Positions 16,651-24,714 of a stretch of DNA of 35,021 nt are shown here, piece after piece. Origin of the DNA: Desulforegula conservatrix Mb1Pa (GTDB taxonomy: Bacteria; Desulfobacterota; Desulfobacteria; Desulfobacterales; Desulforegulaceae); contig NZ_AUEY01000041.1 of NCBI RefSeq assembly GCF_000426225.1, positions 1 through 35,021 on the forward strand, read 5' to 3'. How positions within the stretch are numbered: the first letter of the stretch is position 1; every line of letters begins with the position of its first letter. Position numbers and translations under genes: made by a program. A model generated the notes under the pieces. It worked only from the letters and a program-made list of their open reading frames with translations. It searched no databases and was not told the DNA's origin.

Positions 16651-16997
16651 TTGAGACTCAAACCCTGAAATCATGGGGAACTATCTGGAAAACCTCTTTA
16701 CATAAAAGGGGTTTTCCAGAATTATCCGCTTATCTATGCAACAAAAAATTTCGTTGCTCTGCTCTATCTTCAGTATGGTCAGAAAAAATGAAAATGGTCG
16801 TCCCAAAGCCAGGGATCATCATTTTTTCGTTAAACTACAAAATCATAAATTTTTTGCGGAGCTTTTTCTAAAAAGCGACCCGCCGGAGGCATTCGGATCA
16901 ATGTCGGATTACGAGCAAAGGACGCTCTAATCCGACCTACTAATTGGCCTTTTTTACGGCAATTTAACCATACAAGGCAGCTTTTTGTTATTGCTAA
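16651..16997. other. Gene-free, hairpin-rich region between histidine phosphatase and prmA
   Basis: Three inverted repeats occur. One is CTGGAAAACC/GGTTTTCCAG (16685-16719), a likely transcript end for the protease-phosphatase pair although no clear T run follows. A second is GCTTTTT/AAAAAGC (16861-16876). The third is the near-perfect GTCGGATTA plus GAGC against GCTC plus TAATCCGAC (16903-16936). No believable gene is present; the small plus-strand frame has no ribosome site. Confidence 0.6.
16685..16719 (+). terminator. Hairpin after the protease-phosphatase pair
   Basis: A 10-bp perfect stem, extended by CTTT/AAAG pairing, lies 34 bp after the phosphatase stop. The missing T tract lowers confidence. 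Confidence 0.5.
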
Positions 16998-17918
16998 TTA
17001 AGATTTCTTAGCGCAGATGGCAACCCAGCCGCCATCTTCCATGACCTCAATAACCTCAAGGCCCACAGTCCTTATTTTCTCAAGAACCATTTCCATACGT
17101 TCTGTTATTATTCCTGAAAAGATCATCAGGCCGCCGTCTTTGACCCTTGCAGGCAGATTGTCAAGGAGCCTGACCACGACTTCGGCAAGGATATTTGCAA
17201 CGGCAACGTCATACTGACGGCTGATTTTATCCACAAGATCTCCGGCTTCCACAAGGAAAGATGTTTCCGGGACCTTGTTTAAAAGAAGGTTTTCCCTGGC
17301 AACAATAACTGCCACATCATCAATGTCTGTTCCGTGAAGAAAACCTGCCCCAAGCTTAGCAGAGGCGGCAAGAAGAATTCCTGATCCCGTTCCGACATCA
17401 AGGATTGAATCATCTGCCTTAAGATGTTTTTCGAGCATTCTTATGCATAGAGCGGTCGTGGGGTGGGCGCCAGTGCCGAAAGCCATTCCCGGATCAATTT
17501 CTATGATTATATCATCGCCCTGGGCCTCGTATTCACGCCATGTTGGTTTGACCACAATACGTTCCGATATTTTTTCTGGCCAGAAAAACTCCTTCCATGA
17601 TTCTGCCCAGTCTTCCTCATCAACCTCGGTATATTCTATCTCATAGGAAAACTCTCCTATTTCTGAAAGACCGGCTAACCTCTCCCTTACTTCATCAAGC
17701 CTTAAATCGGCTTTATCATCCTTTGGGAAATAGCCTTTTACCGCATATCTGTCCGAAGACTCTATGGCATCTTCACCCCAGTCAGCAAAAGGATCGCGTC
17801 CTGGCTCTTCAATAACAACACCCTGGAGACAAAATTCCATAAAAAGCCCTGAAACCAGATCAAGGGCCATTTCAGGACTTTCGGACTTAATAATTACAAC
17901 CGTTTCAATCCATTTCAT
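16998..17918 (-). CDS. prmA: Ribosomal protein L11 methyltransferase
   Basis: PrmA methylates ribosomal protein L11 with S-adenosylmethionine. The 306-residue protein has the N-terminal L11-recognition domain (about 1-115), starting MKWIETVVI. The class I methyltransferase domain follows, with IDPGMAFGTGAHPTTALCIRML, the SAM-binding loop DVGTGSGIL and the ANILAEVVVRL segment that holds the conserved Asn near the active site. The family's usual NPPY/NILA form is NILA here. A single gene, it reads toward the hairpin region and is divergent from the rubredoxin gene. Confidence 0.95.
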   Translation of the reverse strand: MKWIETVVIIKSESPEMALDLVSGLFMEFCLQGVVIEEPGRDPFADWGEDAIESSDRYAVKGYFPKDDKADLRLDEVRERLAGLSEIGEFSYEIEYTEVDEEDWAESWKEFFWPEKISERIVVKPTWREYEAQGDDIIIEIDPGMAFGTGAHPTTALCIRMLEKHLKADDSILDVGTGSGILLAASAKLGAGFLHGTDIDDVAVIVARENLLLNKVPETSFLVEAGDLVDKISRQYDVAVANILAEVVVRLLDNLPARVKDGGLMIFSGIITERMEMVLEKIRTVGLEVIEVMEDGGWVAICAKKS

Positions 17919-18013
17919 ATTTTCACCGTATTATTATTTTTTGACAAAACGCATCAAGGTAATTAATTTAGTTTTTAAATACAACCTGAAACCCTGAATA
18001 CAAGGAGAATCTG

Positions 18014-18172
18014 ATGAGCAAGTACGAATGTCCCTGTGGATATGTATATGATCCGGCAGAAGGTGATGTAGACCATGGTATTCAACCTGGTACCGCGTTT
18101 GAAGATCTTCCTGATGACTGGACATGTCCACTGTGCGACGCAGAAAAACAGTTTTTTGAAAAACTCGATTAG
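18014..18172 (+). CDS. Rubredoxin with shortened first metal knuckle
   Basis: This gene, too short for most callers, encodes 52 residues beginning [18 protein letters not shown] and containing [15 protein letters not shown], the two halves of a rubredoxin iron site. Rubredoxins carry single electrons between cytosolic redox enzymes, often in oxygen and peroxide defence of anaerobes. The first knuckle is CPC-G (one residue between cysteines) where most members have CxxCG; the second is the normal CxxC but followed by Asp instead of Gly. Start and stop were read directly, with AAGGAGA nine bases upstream. It is monocistronic, with a terminator shared with convergent lpxC. Confidence 0.9.
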   Translation: MSKYECPCGYVYDPAEGDVDHGIQPGTAFEDLPDDWTCPLCDAEKQFFEKLD

Positions 18173-18187
18173 ACAGATATATACAAA

Positions 18188-18218
18188 AAAGAGCTGCTGT
18201 TAAAAGGCGGCTCTTTTT
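18188..18218 (+). terminator. Terminator of rubredoxin, overlapping the lpxC stop
   Basis: The stem GAGCTGC/GCGGCTC with a T run (TCTTTTTATT) lies 16 bp after the rubredoxin stop. Its end overlaps the lpxC stop codon, and the A run on the other side lets it work in both directions. Confidence 0.8.
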
Positions 18219-19110
18219 ATTCCGAAGCTCCGCCTTTTATTTCCTCAAATGAGCAGGTTTCCCAGGCATCCTTATTCTGAAAAAAAGTTCTTATGAATGC
18301 ATTATTGAACATATGACCCGATTTTTTTGTAACCACATGACCTGTAATCGGCATGCCTATCAGGGAAAAATCGCCTATGCAGTCAAGAATCTTATGCCGG
18401 ACAAATTCATCAGCGTATCTAAGCCCTTCAGGATTCATGATCTCGTTTCCGTTTATAGCAATACCTGTTTCAAGGGTCGCGCCTTTTGCTAATCCATGCA
18501 TCTTCAAAAATTCAAGTTCATGAAGAAATCCAAAGGTTCTTGCCCTGCTGATTTTTTCTTCAAACTCACCCTTGGAAACATCCACTGTGAAATCCTGCAG
18601 ACCAATTACTGGATTGTCGAATTCAATCATACACGTGATCTTGAAACCGTCTGCCGGATAAATACCTGTAAATTTCCCATCGGCCTCGATTTCTATGGGC
18701 TTCTTAACGACAAAATACTGGCGAGCCGCATCCTGAACAGTAAGCCCTACGCTTGACACCATTTCAGTAAAGACAGCCGCACTTCCATCCATTATCGGCA
18801 TCTCGTAATTATCGAGCTCAACCAGCGCATTATCGACGCCCATTCCCGCGAAGCAAGCCATGAGATGTTCAATGGTTGAAACTATAACGCCTTCGGAGCC
18901 GATTACAGTGGCCATGCTGGTGTCGACCACAAGATGAAAAAGCGCTGAAATGGGACTGGTTCCGGGAAGATCGGTTCTTAAAAACCTGATCCCGAAATTA
19001 GGAGGCGCAGGGTTCAGCTTGAGCTTAACCTCTCGTCCTGAATGTACTCCCATCCCCTTGCATGAAATAGATCTGGCAAGGGTTCTCTGTCTGTTTGCGA
19101 AAAACATCAA
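18217..19110 (-). CDS. lpxC: UDP-3-O-acyl-N-acetylglucosamine deacetylase
   Basis: LpxC is the committed, zinc-dependent step of lipid A synthesis. The 297-residue product has the start QRTLARSISCKGMGVHSGREV, then the zinc histidine in STIEHLMACFAGMGVDNALVELD. A second ligand pair is in VRHKILDCIGDF (HxxxD), and the catalytic histidine in ITGHVVTKKSGH. The substrate-tunnel segment FGFLHELEFLKMHGLAKGATLE is also present. Finding lpxC shows the host builds an LPS outer membrane. It is monocistronic here, divergent from the comM remnant. Confidence 0.97.
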   Translation of the reverse strand: MMFFANRQRTLARSISCKGMGVHSGREVKLKLNPAPPNFGIRFLRTDLPGTSPISALFHLVVDTSMATVIGSEGVIVSTIEHLMACFAGMGVDNALVELDNYEMPIMDGSAAVFTEMVSSVGLTVQDAARQYFVVKKPIEIEADGKFTGIYPADGFKITCMIEFDNPVIGLQDFTVDVSKGEFEEKISRARTFGFLHELEFLKMHGLAKGATLETGIAINGNEIMNPEGLRYADEFVRHKILDCIGDFSLIGMPITGHVVTKKSGHMFNNAFIRTFFQNKDAWETCSFEEIKGGASE

Positions 19111-19293
19111 CCACTCTCCGAAAAATAAGACTTGAAAAAGCTCAAGAGCATATATACCACAAATGGTGTTTCCGCAAAAAAATTATGAAACAGTCATTTC
19201 AAAATGGCTTAAAAATTGTCCGACCTGTCTTAAAAACATAATTACCTAAAATCAGACATCTCTATTTTTGAATATAAATTATCGGAGACTGCA

Positions 19294-19956
19294 ATGCTTT
19301 CAAAAGTTTATAGCTGTGCACTTCACGGGGTTGACGGAAAAACGATAGAAGTAGAGATAGACATAAGTCACGGACTTCCCGCATATAACACGGTCGGACT
19401 TCCGGAAGCAGCTGTAAGGGAAAGCAGGGAAAGGGTCCGGTCAGCCCTGAAAAATTCTGGCTACAGATTCCCGGACGACAGAATAACAGTAAATCTCGCT
19501 CCCGCTGACATCAGGAAAGAAGGAACAGGATTTGATCTTCCAATTGCCCTTGGGATTCTCCTTGCCACAGGAATCATACGAGAAAAAAATCTTGATGAAT
19601 ACATGGTGATGGGAGAACTGTCCCTCGATGGAAGCGTAAAACCAATCAAGGGCGCGCTTTCAATGACCGCCGCAGCCAAGGACAAAAAATTCAGGGGCGT
19701 TGTAGTGCCTTTAGCAAACGCAAAGGAAGCGGCTGTAGTGGAAGGACTTGATATCATCCCTGTGAGTTTTCTACACGAAGTTGTTGATCATTTCAACGGA
19801 GACCAGATGATCAGCCCGGCAGAAGAAATATTCACCTCCACTTCTATCCGGGAGCAGGAGATGGATCTTGATTTTTCAGAAATCATGGGACAGGAAAACG
19901 CCAGAAGGGCCGTAGAGATTGCTGCTGCCGGGAATCACAATATAATCATATTGTAG
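19294..19956 (+). pseudogene. comM: ComM/YifB-type Mg-chelatase-like ATPase, 5' half only
   Basis: The first 220 residues match the N-terminal Lon-protease-like domain of YifB/ComM, with CALHGVDGKTIEVEIDISHGLPAYNTVGLP-type sequence and RVRSALKNSGYRFPD, then VNLAPADIRKEGTGFDLPIALG. The AAA region begins with FSEIMGQENARRAVEIAAAG. The frame stops at HNIIIL, exactly where GPPGSGKT (Walker A) should follow, so the ATPase core is gone; complete members have about 500 residues. ComM is a helicase aiding branch migration in transformation. The upstream GGAGA site is intact. The break marks the start of an AT-rich accessory region, so I read this as gene disruption by an insertion; the 3' half is not in the window. 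Confidence 0.9.
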
Positions 19957-20861
19957 TATATTTATAAATATTAATATTATCAATAATATCAAGGCTTTAT
20001 TGTTTTTAGGGCGATTCTTGTATAACCAATCTATCCAGCAAATTATGAATACAACTTCTTGTGTTATCTCTAATTGTTAGAGTGGCCACATTTATATAAG
20101 ACATGATAAAAATGTACATCTTTTTCATTGTACTTATTCTATCGGCTTATTTGATTCCCTGATCTCCCGTTTTTTTCAGATCAATCGGTACACATGCCTG
20201 AATAAAAAAGCCGGTTTTTTATCGCTAAATCATGATTCAGGAATAATATCTGGGGCCTGTTCAGCAAGCCGCTTGCCATAATCTTCTATGCTAATTGTAA
20301 CAATGCGGGTGTGGAAGGCATTTGCGCTGGTCGAAATGAAGGTTGTAAAAAGCAGGTTTTATTTATGTACGCTCTCAGCTTAATCTCCGGCTTTTGGATG
20401 TAAAAGCATATATGTATTACAGTTCATTATTTGAACAGCACAAAACCGCAAGCTCGTGTTTTCTCAGTAGGGTATTATTATTACTGTTACCGTCCCCAGC
20501 TTTTATGACCTTGATTCTGAATTGAAAGATGAAAATATGACAGGGCGTTTATGAGGATTCATTTCTGATTATCTGGATGCGATTGAACTTAAATTATCTT
20601 GATCGGATAAAAACTGGGGCATTAAAAAAACAGAGGGGACTAGGTAACTTGTTATTTTTACCTGCGAGACAAAAATTCTATCTAGCATATATAAACCTCT
20701 CCCATTCCAATATTCTATATTTATACATACACCTCTATATCCTACACAATATCCATAGTATACTATTATAACTAATGGCTAATGAGCCTATGATCATGCA
20801 TTATTCGTAATTATAACGAGGTGATCCGCCGGATTTCAAGGACTGCATTTTTGACGGTTTT
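19957..20861. other. Gene-free left part of the accessory region
   Basis: About 900 bp without a believable gene. The sequence turns very AT-rich at the comM break, with overlapping palindromes near 19963-19998 (an ATATTTATAAATAT-type block, then AATATTAT/ATAATAT). At 20197-20241 a nested structure is formed by CCTGAAT/ATTCAGG enclosing AAAAAA-GCCGG-TTTTTT. A hairpin GCAAGC-C-GCTTGC is at 20264-20276. The region could hold an element end, an origin, an untranslated RNA or decayed sequence; I cannot decide. Confidence 0.5.
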
Positions 20862-22187
20862 CTACCCGGTTTTTATAGGGCAAAAATACAGCTTTTTATC
20901 AGGTGAAATTGATGCAGATATTTTCTGATAACAGTCGGCCATAACAGCCTGAAGGACATCTCTGTTTTTTTCTTCAACGATAAAACTGTCATGGATGCAT
21001 AGGCAAGCTTGCTTCATATTTGCAAAATGAAGCATGACTTCAAGGGCTATCTGCGAGTCAAGTCTCATAAGCTTCAAGCCTTTACCGGAACAAAAAAAAT
21101 GCTCTATCGGCTGATGGGCTTTTTTAAAGATATCCAAAATCCCTTTTGCAGTAACTCCATATTTTTGTAGTGTTTCATGAAGGTAATGGTTCTTGAATAA
21201 TTCATAATTGCATGCCTTGACCATCTCTATTTCATTTTTGCAATTGAGCAGCGCGAGCAGTGCTATTTTTGCAAAGCCTCTTACATCCTTATAGTTGCAC
21301 TGCGGTATATTATTATAGTTGCTCATTATGGCTTCATAAGGGTCTTCTGTTAACTGTAACCCTACTTCAGCATAAAGCAGATGCGGGTGCAGGCCTGAAT
21401 AGTCAAGTTCAACGGTCTTATTGCCATTTATTCTTATATTTTGCCGATCTTCTGCCCTTAGCTGCTGATATCCATTAGCACCCTTAGTGTAAAAACGGCC
21501 TCCATAATCCAATGTATCATTAAATACCCGATGAAGGTCTGTGCTTAATTTAACATCTTTGTTTATGCTCTCGTCCAGATATGAAACAATAAAGCGCTTG
21601 TTGACACTATTGATATGCCTGACGTCCTTTTCAAGACTTATGGAGATTTTGGATTTGCTGAAACTTATATCTTTTTTATCCTTACTGTCCCGCATAACGA
21701 TCAGAGGGCTTGCATCAGTAATCAAAAAGCCTTGCGGCGATGCAAGGTAAAAAAGCTCTTGCTGTAGTTTTTCTGTGGCCCAGATTCTTGACCTGAAGCT
21801 GCTTTTACCTTCATAATCAAAAAAACCTTTTTTCAGCTCAATATACCCTTCATCAAGAAGCGTTCTTATTATAAAGATTGTAAATCTGGTCAGAGCCGTA
21901 TTGTGGTCGTAAAAGTTCTGATTCATATCGATTATTAAAGGCTTTTCTTTTGATGAGCTGAAAAGGTTTGCCGCTAGTATGAAAAAATCGCTCAGCTTGT
22001 TTTTTATCTTTGTGATCTTTTTTTGGTATTTTGGCAGTACTATGCTGTTAAAAAAGTCTTCTGTCCTTTTCTTTGCCTCTCCAGCCGGTAGAATATAAGG
22101 ATCAATCTCTACAGCCTTGTAATACAGATTATAATTATCTGCCTTACCGGCACGAGATTGAATGTACTGCGCTACTTTAGATTTCAT
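20862..22187 (-). CDS. Compact family A polymerase-like palm-domain protein
   Basis: The 441-residue product has no standard name I know, but three spaced motifs match the family A DNA polymerase/T7-type polymerase palm. Motif A is VELDYSGLHPHLLY (D262, compare DYSQIELR). Motif B is RGFAK (R303 and K307, the R-xxx-K of the O helix). Motif C is CIHDSF (H399, D400, S401; compare VHDE of Pol I and IHDSF of T7 RNA polymerase). The N-terminal 190 residues match nothing obvious and show no 3'-5' exonuclease motif. It is divergent from two DUF3102-like genes and near a Rep-like protein and a recombinase, which suggests replication of a mobile element. Alternatives are template-independent synthesis or a defence polymerase. 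The start has only a weak ribosome site. Confidence 0.65.
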   Translation of the reverse strand: MKSKVAQYIQSRAGKADNYNLYYKAVEIDPYILPAGEAKKRTEDFFNSIVLPKYQKKITKIKNKLSDFFILAANLFSSSKEKPLIIDMNQNFYDHNTALTRFTIFIIRTLLDEGYIELKKGFFDYEGKSSFRSRIWATEKLQQELFYLASPQGFLITDASPLIVMRDSKDKKDISFSKSKISISLEKDVRHINSVNKRFIVSYLDESINKDVKLSTDLHRVFNDTLDYGGRFYTKGANGYQQLRAEDRQNIRINGNKTVELDYSGLHPHLLYAEVGLQLTEDPYEAIMSNYNNIPQCNYKDVRGFAKIALLALLNCKNEIEMVKACNYELFKNHYLHETLQKYGVTAKGILDIFKKAHQPIEHFFCSGKGLKLMRLDSQIALEVMLHFANMKQACLCIHDSFIVEEKNRDVLQAVMADCYQKISASISPDKKLYFCPIKTG

Positions 22188-22597
22188 TTTTTTGAGGTCT
22201 TTAAGGTTAGGTAAAATTTGATGATGCCCTGAAAATCTTATTCTGATATCGTCTTTTTTACAACCCCGTCTGCACTCATATTTTAAGGGCCGTTGTGGGT
22301 TTGTAATATATAAAGGCTACGAGATAAAAAACTGAGAAAAGGGCTGTCACAACAGCCATCTTCATGTCTGATTTCTTTGCCAAGGTATAGCTCGTTTGCT
22401 ATAAATTCAAGATGATCTAACAAAAACTCCTTTTATTTTGAATATTTAGCTTGAAGATACGTTGCATTCCGAGGTATAAAGCTAAAGTTTGCGTTGCTCT
22501 CATCATCATAAATTAATAAGCTGTTTATATTCAATGCAGCATAGAAAAATAGAACCATTCTAAAAATAGAAATTCCCGAATAAGTATAGAGGCTCGT
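22188..22597. other. Divergent regulatory gap between polymerase-like and DUF3102-like genes
   Basis: About 410 bp with no convincing gene. A small hairpin GGCTGT-CACA-ACAGCC is at 22342-22357. The stretch must carry promoters for the divergent genes on either side. The 80-residue minus-strand frame at 22433-22675 overlaps the DUF3102-like start and lacks a ribosome site. Confidence 0.45.
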
Positions 22598-23440
22598 ATG
22601 GCAGATTATACACCTAAACATTTTGGAGATAGAAAAGCTATACTCAATTTGAAGGAATTTCGTGAAACCAATCAACCTCGTACTCTTCCCTATGCACTAA
22701 ATAAGCATCGAATATCGAGATTATCAGCAGAAAAAAGCGGTGGGCCAGAGGGTTATCTTAGTTCAATTGCCTCAGAGTTTAAACTTAGAGAATATATTTA
22801 CAAAGAAAATATATTTTTTATTGGTGATCTTTTATGTGAAGCTCGTGATGTTATAAAAACAAGTAAAGAAATTACTTTTAGTTTCAAAGAATGGGTCGAA
22901 AAAACGTGTGATTTTAGCTATGAGACGGCACTCAATTTTTGTCGTGTATACAGCCTATGCTCAGAAAGGACTATTAATGTTCTTCTTATTAAAAGGACTA
23001 TTCTGTTTGAAATATGCAGCGATAAATTTCCTGAAGATTTCAGAGATTATCTCCTTAGCTCAGAAAAAACTTTAGGCATGTCCATAAAAGGCTTCAAAAA
23101 ACTATATAAAACTTTTGAAGAGAAAGGATGGGCTGGGTTTGAGGCTGAGCTTGAAAACTATGAAGCTGCAAATCGTTTGATTGAACATATTCAAAATTAT
23201 AAACATAAAATTGAAAAAGCCATATCAATTCTAAGAAATGAGAGAACTGAATTTCTTAATGGTATAATAATACAAAAAATTGCAAACAAAATACCGTTAA
23301 ACGATCATGAGCAACGCCTGTATAATGTGTATCAAGCATTTGAGACAAGCATAAGGCAGCTTCATCAACTATCGGATGGGTATTTTGATGATGAACATAA
23401 AAATATTTTAGATCAATTTATTGATAATTTTGAAGCATAA
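22598..23440 (+). CDS. DUF3102-like protein, first of a tandem pair
   Basis: The 280-residue protein shares a core (about 50-130) with the next gene. That core runs through LSSIASEFKLREYIYKENIF, FIGDLLCEARDV, FKEWVEKTCDFSYETALNF and CRVYSLC. The pattern (small helical segment, GxxLxEAR, W(V/L), CxFSxxTAxNF) matches DUF3102, a helical family common on phages and plasmids, sometimes with a DNA-partition-like role. The remainder is coiled-coil-like and rich in Lys and Glu. I place it with moderate certainty. It has AT-rich codon use unlike the core genes, and its start is preceded by a weak AGAGG. Confidence 0.6.
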   Translation: MADYTPKHFGDRKAILNLKEFRETNQPRTLPYALNKHRISRLSAEKSGGPEGYLSSIASEFKLREYIYKENIFFIGDLLCEARDVIKTSKEITFSFKEWVEKTCDFSYETALNFCRVYSLCSERTINVLLIKRTILFEICSDKFPEDFRDYLLSSEKTLGMSIKGFKKLYKTFEEKGWAGFEAELENYEAANRLIEHIQNYKHKIEKAISILRNERTEFLNGIIIQKIANKIPLNDHEQRLYNVYQAFETSIRQLHQLSDGYFDDEHKNILDQFIDNFEA

Positions 23441-23574
23441 TTTATTTTTTTGAATTGATAAGTATACAGGCATAAATACTTATAACTAAATTGTTCTTTA
23501 AACTAATCAAATACAAAAATACGGCTTTTAAAAAAAATATTGTTTTTTATATACTTATTACAAGGGAGATTCAA

Positions 23575-24570
23575 ATGACCATCCCCCCAATCCCTCATCA
23601 TAAGAGTAAGTTTTTAAAATACGGCGGTGATCCGTGTGAAAATTTGTACCGCTATGCAGAAGATAGAAAACGTAAAAGGTTTGAAGTCGGTAGGTCACAA
23701 GGTGATCAAAAGTACCTTGATAGCTTAGCTGATGAAATAAAAATAAGAACAAAAATTACACAGCAAGAGATTTTTTTTATTGGTGAAATGCTTACAGAAG
23801 CACGTCAGGTTGTAAAATCAATAAAAGGGCTAAGCTTCAAGGTTTGGGTACAAAACACATTCGACTTTGGTTATCATACGGCAATAAATTTTTGTAATGT
23901 TTATGCCGTTTGCATGGGACGCATACAAGAAATTGCCAATATCCCGATCAGCGTTTTATACAATATCAGCCAGCCATCTTTTTCAGATGAACTCAGGGAT
24001 TTCCTTTTTAATTCAGGAGCAATTGAAAAATTATCCCTTTCTAAGGTAAAAGAGCTGCGCGATGAATATCAAAAGAATGGTATCAATGCTATTCGTGCTA
24101 AATTTTCAAGCATTGGTGAAGCTGCTGTTGTCTACCAACAGGTTAAACATGTACAAACCAGGGCAGAAGAAGCTGTATATAAGTTAAGCATGATTCAACG
24201 CAGCCTTCAAAATGAAGGTTTTGATTTTGATGCAACTCAAACGCTACAAAGCAAAGACAAGCACTACGAAAAGGGGAATATATACCAAAAAAAAATATTC
24301 GATACCTTTACTGCCTGTATCGATATGATCAATCTTGCAATAAATAGCATAGACATCAAAGTAGCTATTGTTCAGGATGGTACCGTATCCACAGATATAA
24401 TACTACATGATTCTATAAATACAGATGGTCAGCCTCCTGCTAAAGCAGATAATGGAGATACTGATGCTGATGCTGTTGTCGAGCCTGAAAATCCTGTCGG
24501 TGATAGCGATGTGGTTGGCAATGGAGATGTTATCGAGGCTCAGTTTACAGAGACTGATAAAGGTAAATAA
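23575..24570 (+). CDS. DUF3102-like protein, second of a tandem pair
   Basis: This is a paralogue of the preceding gene. Conserved pieces are LDSLADEIKIRTKITQQEIF, FIGEMLTEARQVVKS, FKVWVQNTFDFGYHTAIN and FCNVYAVC. The two share the order and spacing of the core but diverge elsewhere. I start at the ATG at 23575 (332 residues) because AGGGAGA sits before it; the longer frame from 23491 adds an AT-rich, lysine-heavy extension without a ribosome site. The C-terminus (about 285-332) is an acidic, low-complexity tail with repeated Asp, Ala and Val. The gap to the first copy is 134 bp, so they may be co-transcribed. The function is unknown. Confidence 0.65.
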   Translation: MTIPPIPHHKSKFLKYGGDPCENLYRYAEDRKRKRFEVGRSQGDQKYLDSLADEIKIRTKITQQEIFFIGEMLTEARQVVKSIKGLSFKVWVQNTFDFGYHTAINFCNVYAVCMGRIQEIANIPISVLYNISQPSFSDELRDFLFNSGAIEKLSLSKVKELRDEYQKNGINAIRAKFSSIGEAAVVYQQVKHVQTRAEEAVYKLSMIQRSLQNEGFDFDATQTLQSKDKHYEKGNIYQKKIFDTFTACIDMINLAINSIDIKVAIVQDGTVSTDIILHDSINTDGQPPAKADNGDTDADAVVEPENPVGDSDVVGNGDVIEAQFTETDKGK

Positions 24571-24660
24571 TTTTTAATGGGGTTATCAAGTTAACAATAT
24601 CTGTATTTTCAAATCATAAAAAGTCTTATATTATATACGGTTTTATATTATTATCGATCT

Positions 24661-24681
24661 ATAAATATATGATATATTTAT
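24661..24681. repeat. AT-only palindrome between convergent genes
   Basis: Two 10-bp arms (ATAAATATAT and ATATATTTAT) are separated by a single G, between the convergent DUF3102-like and Rep-like genes. It may be a bidirectional transcription end or an origin-type unwinding site. Confidence 0.5.
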
Positions 24682-24714
24682 GTATATGAGTTATATGTTA
24701 TGAGACACTGATGG

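Noticed and set aside
22433-22675. Minus-strand 80-residue frame in the divergent gap
   Set aside because: It overlaps the start of the DUF3102-like gene and lacks a Shine-Dalgarno.
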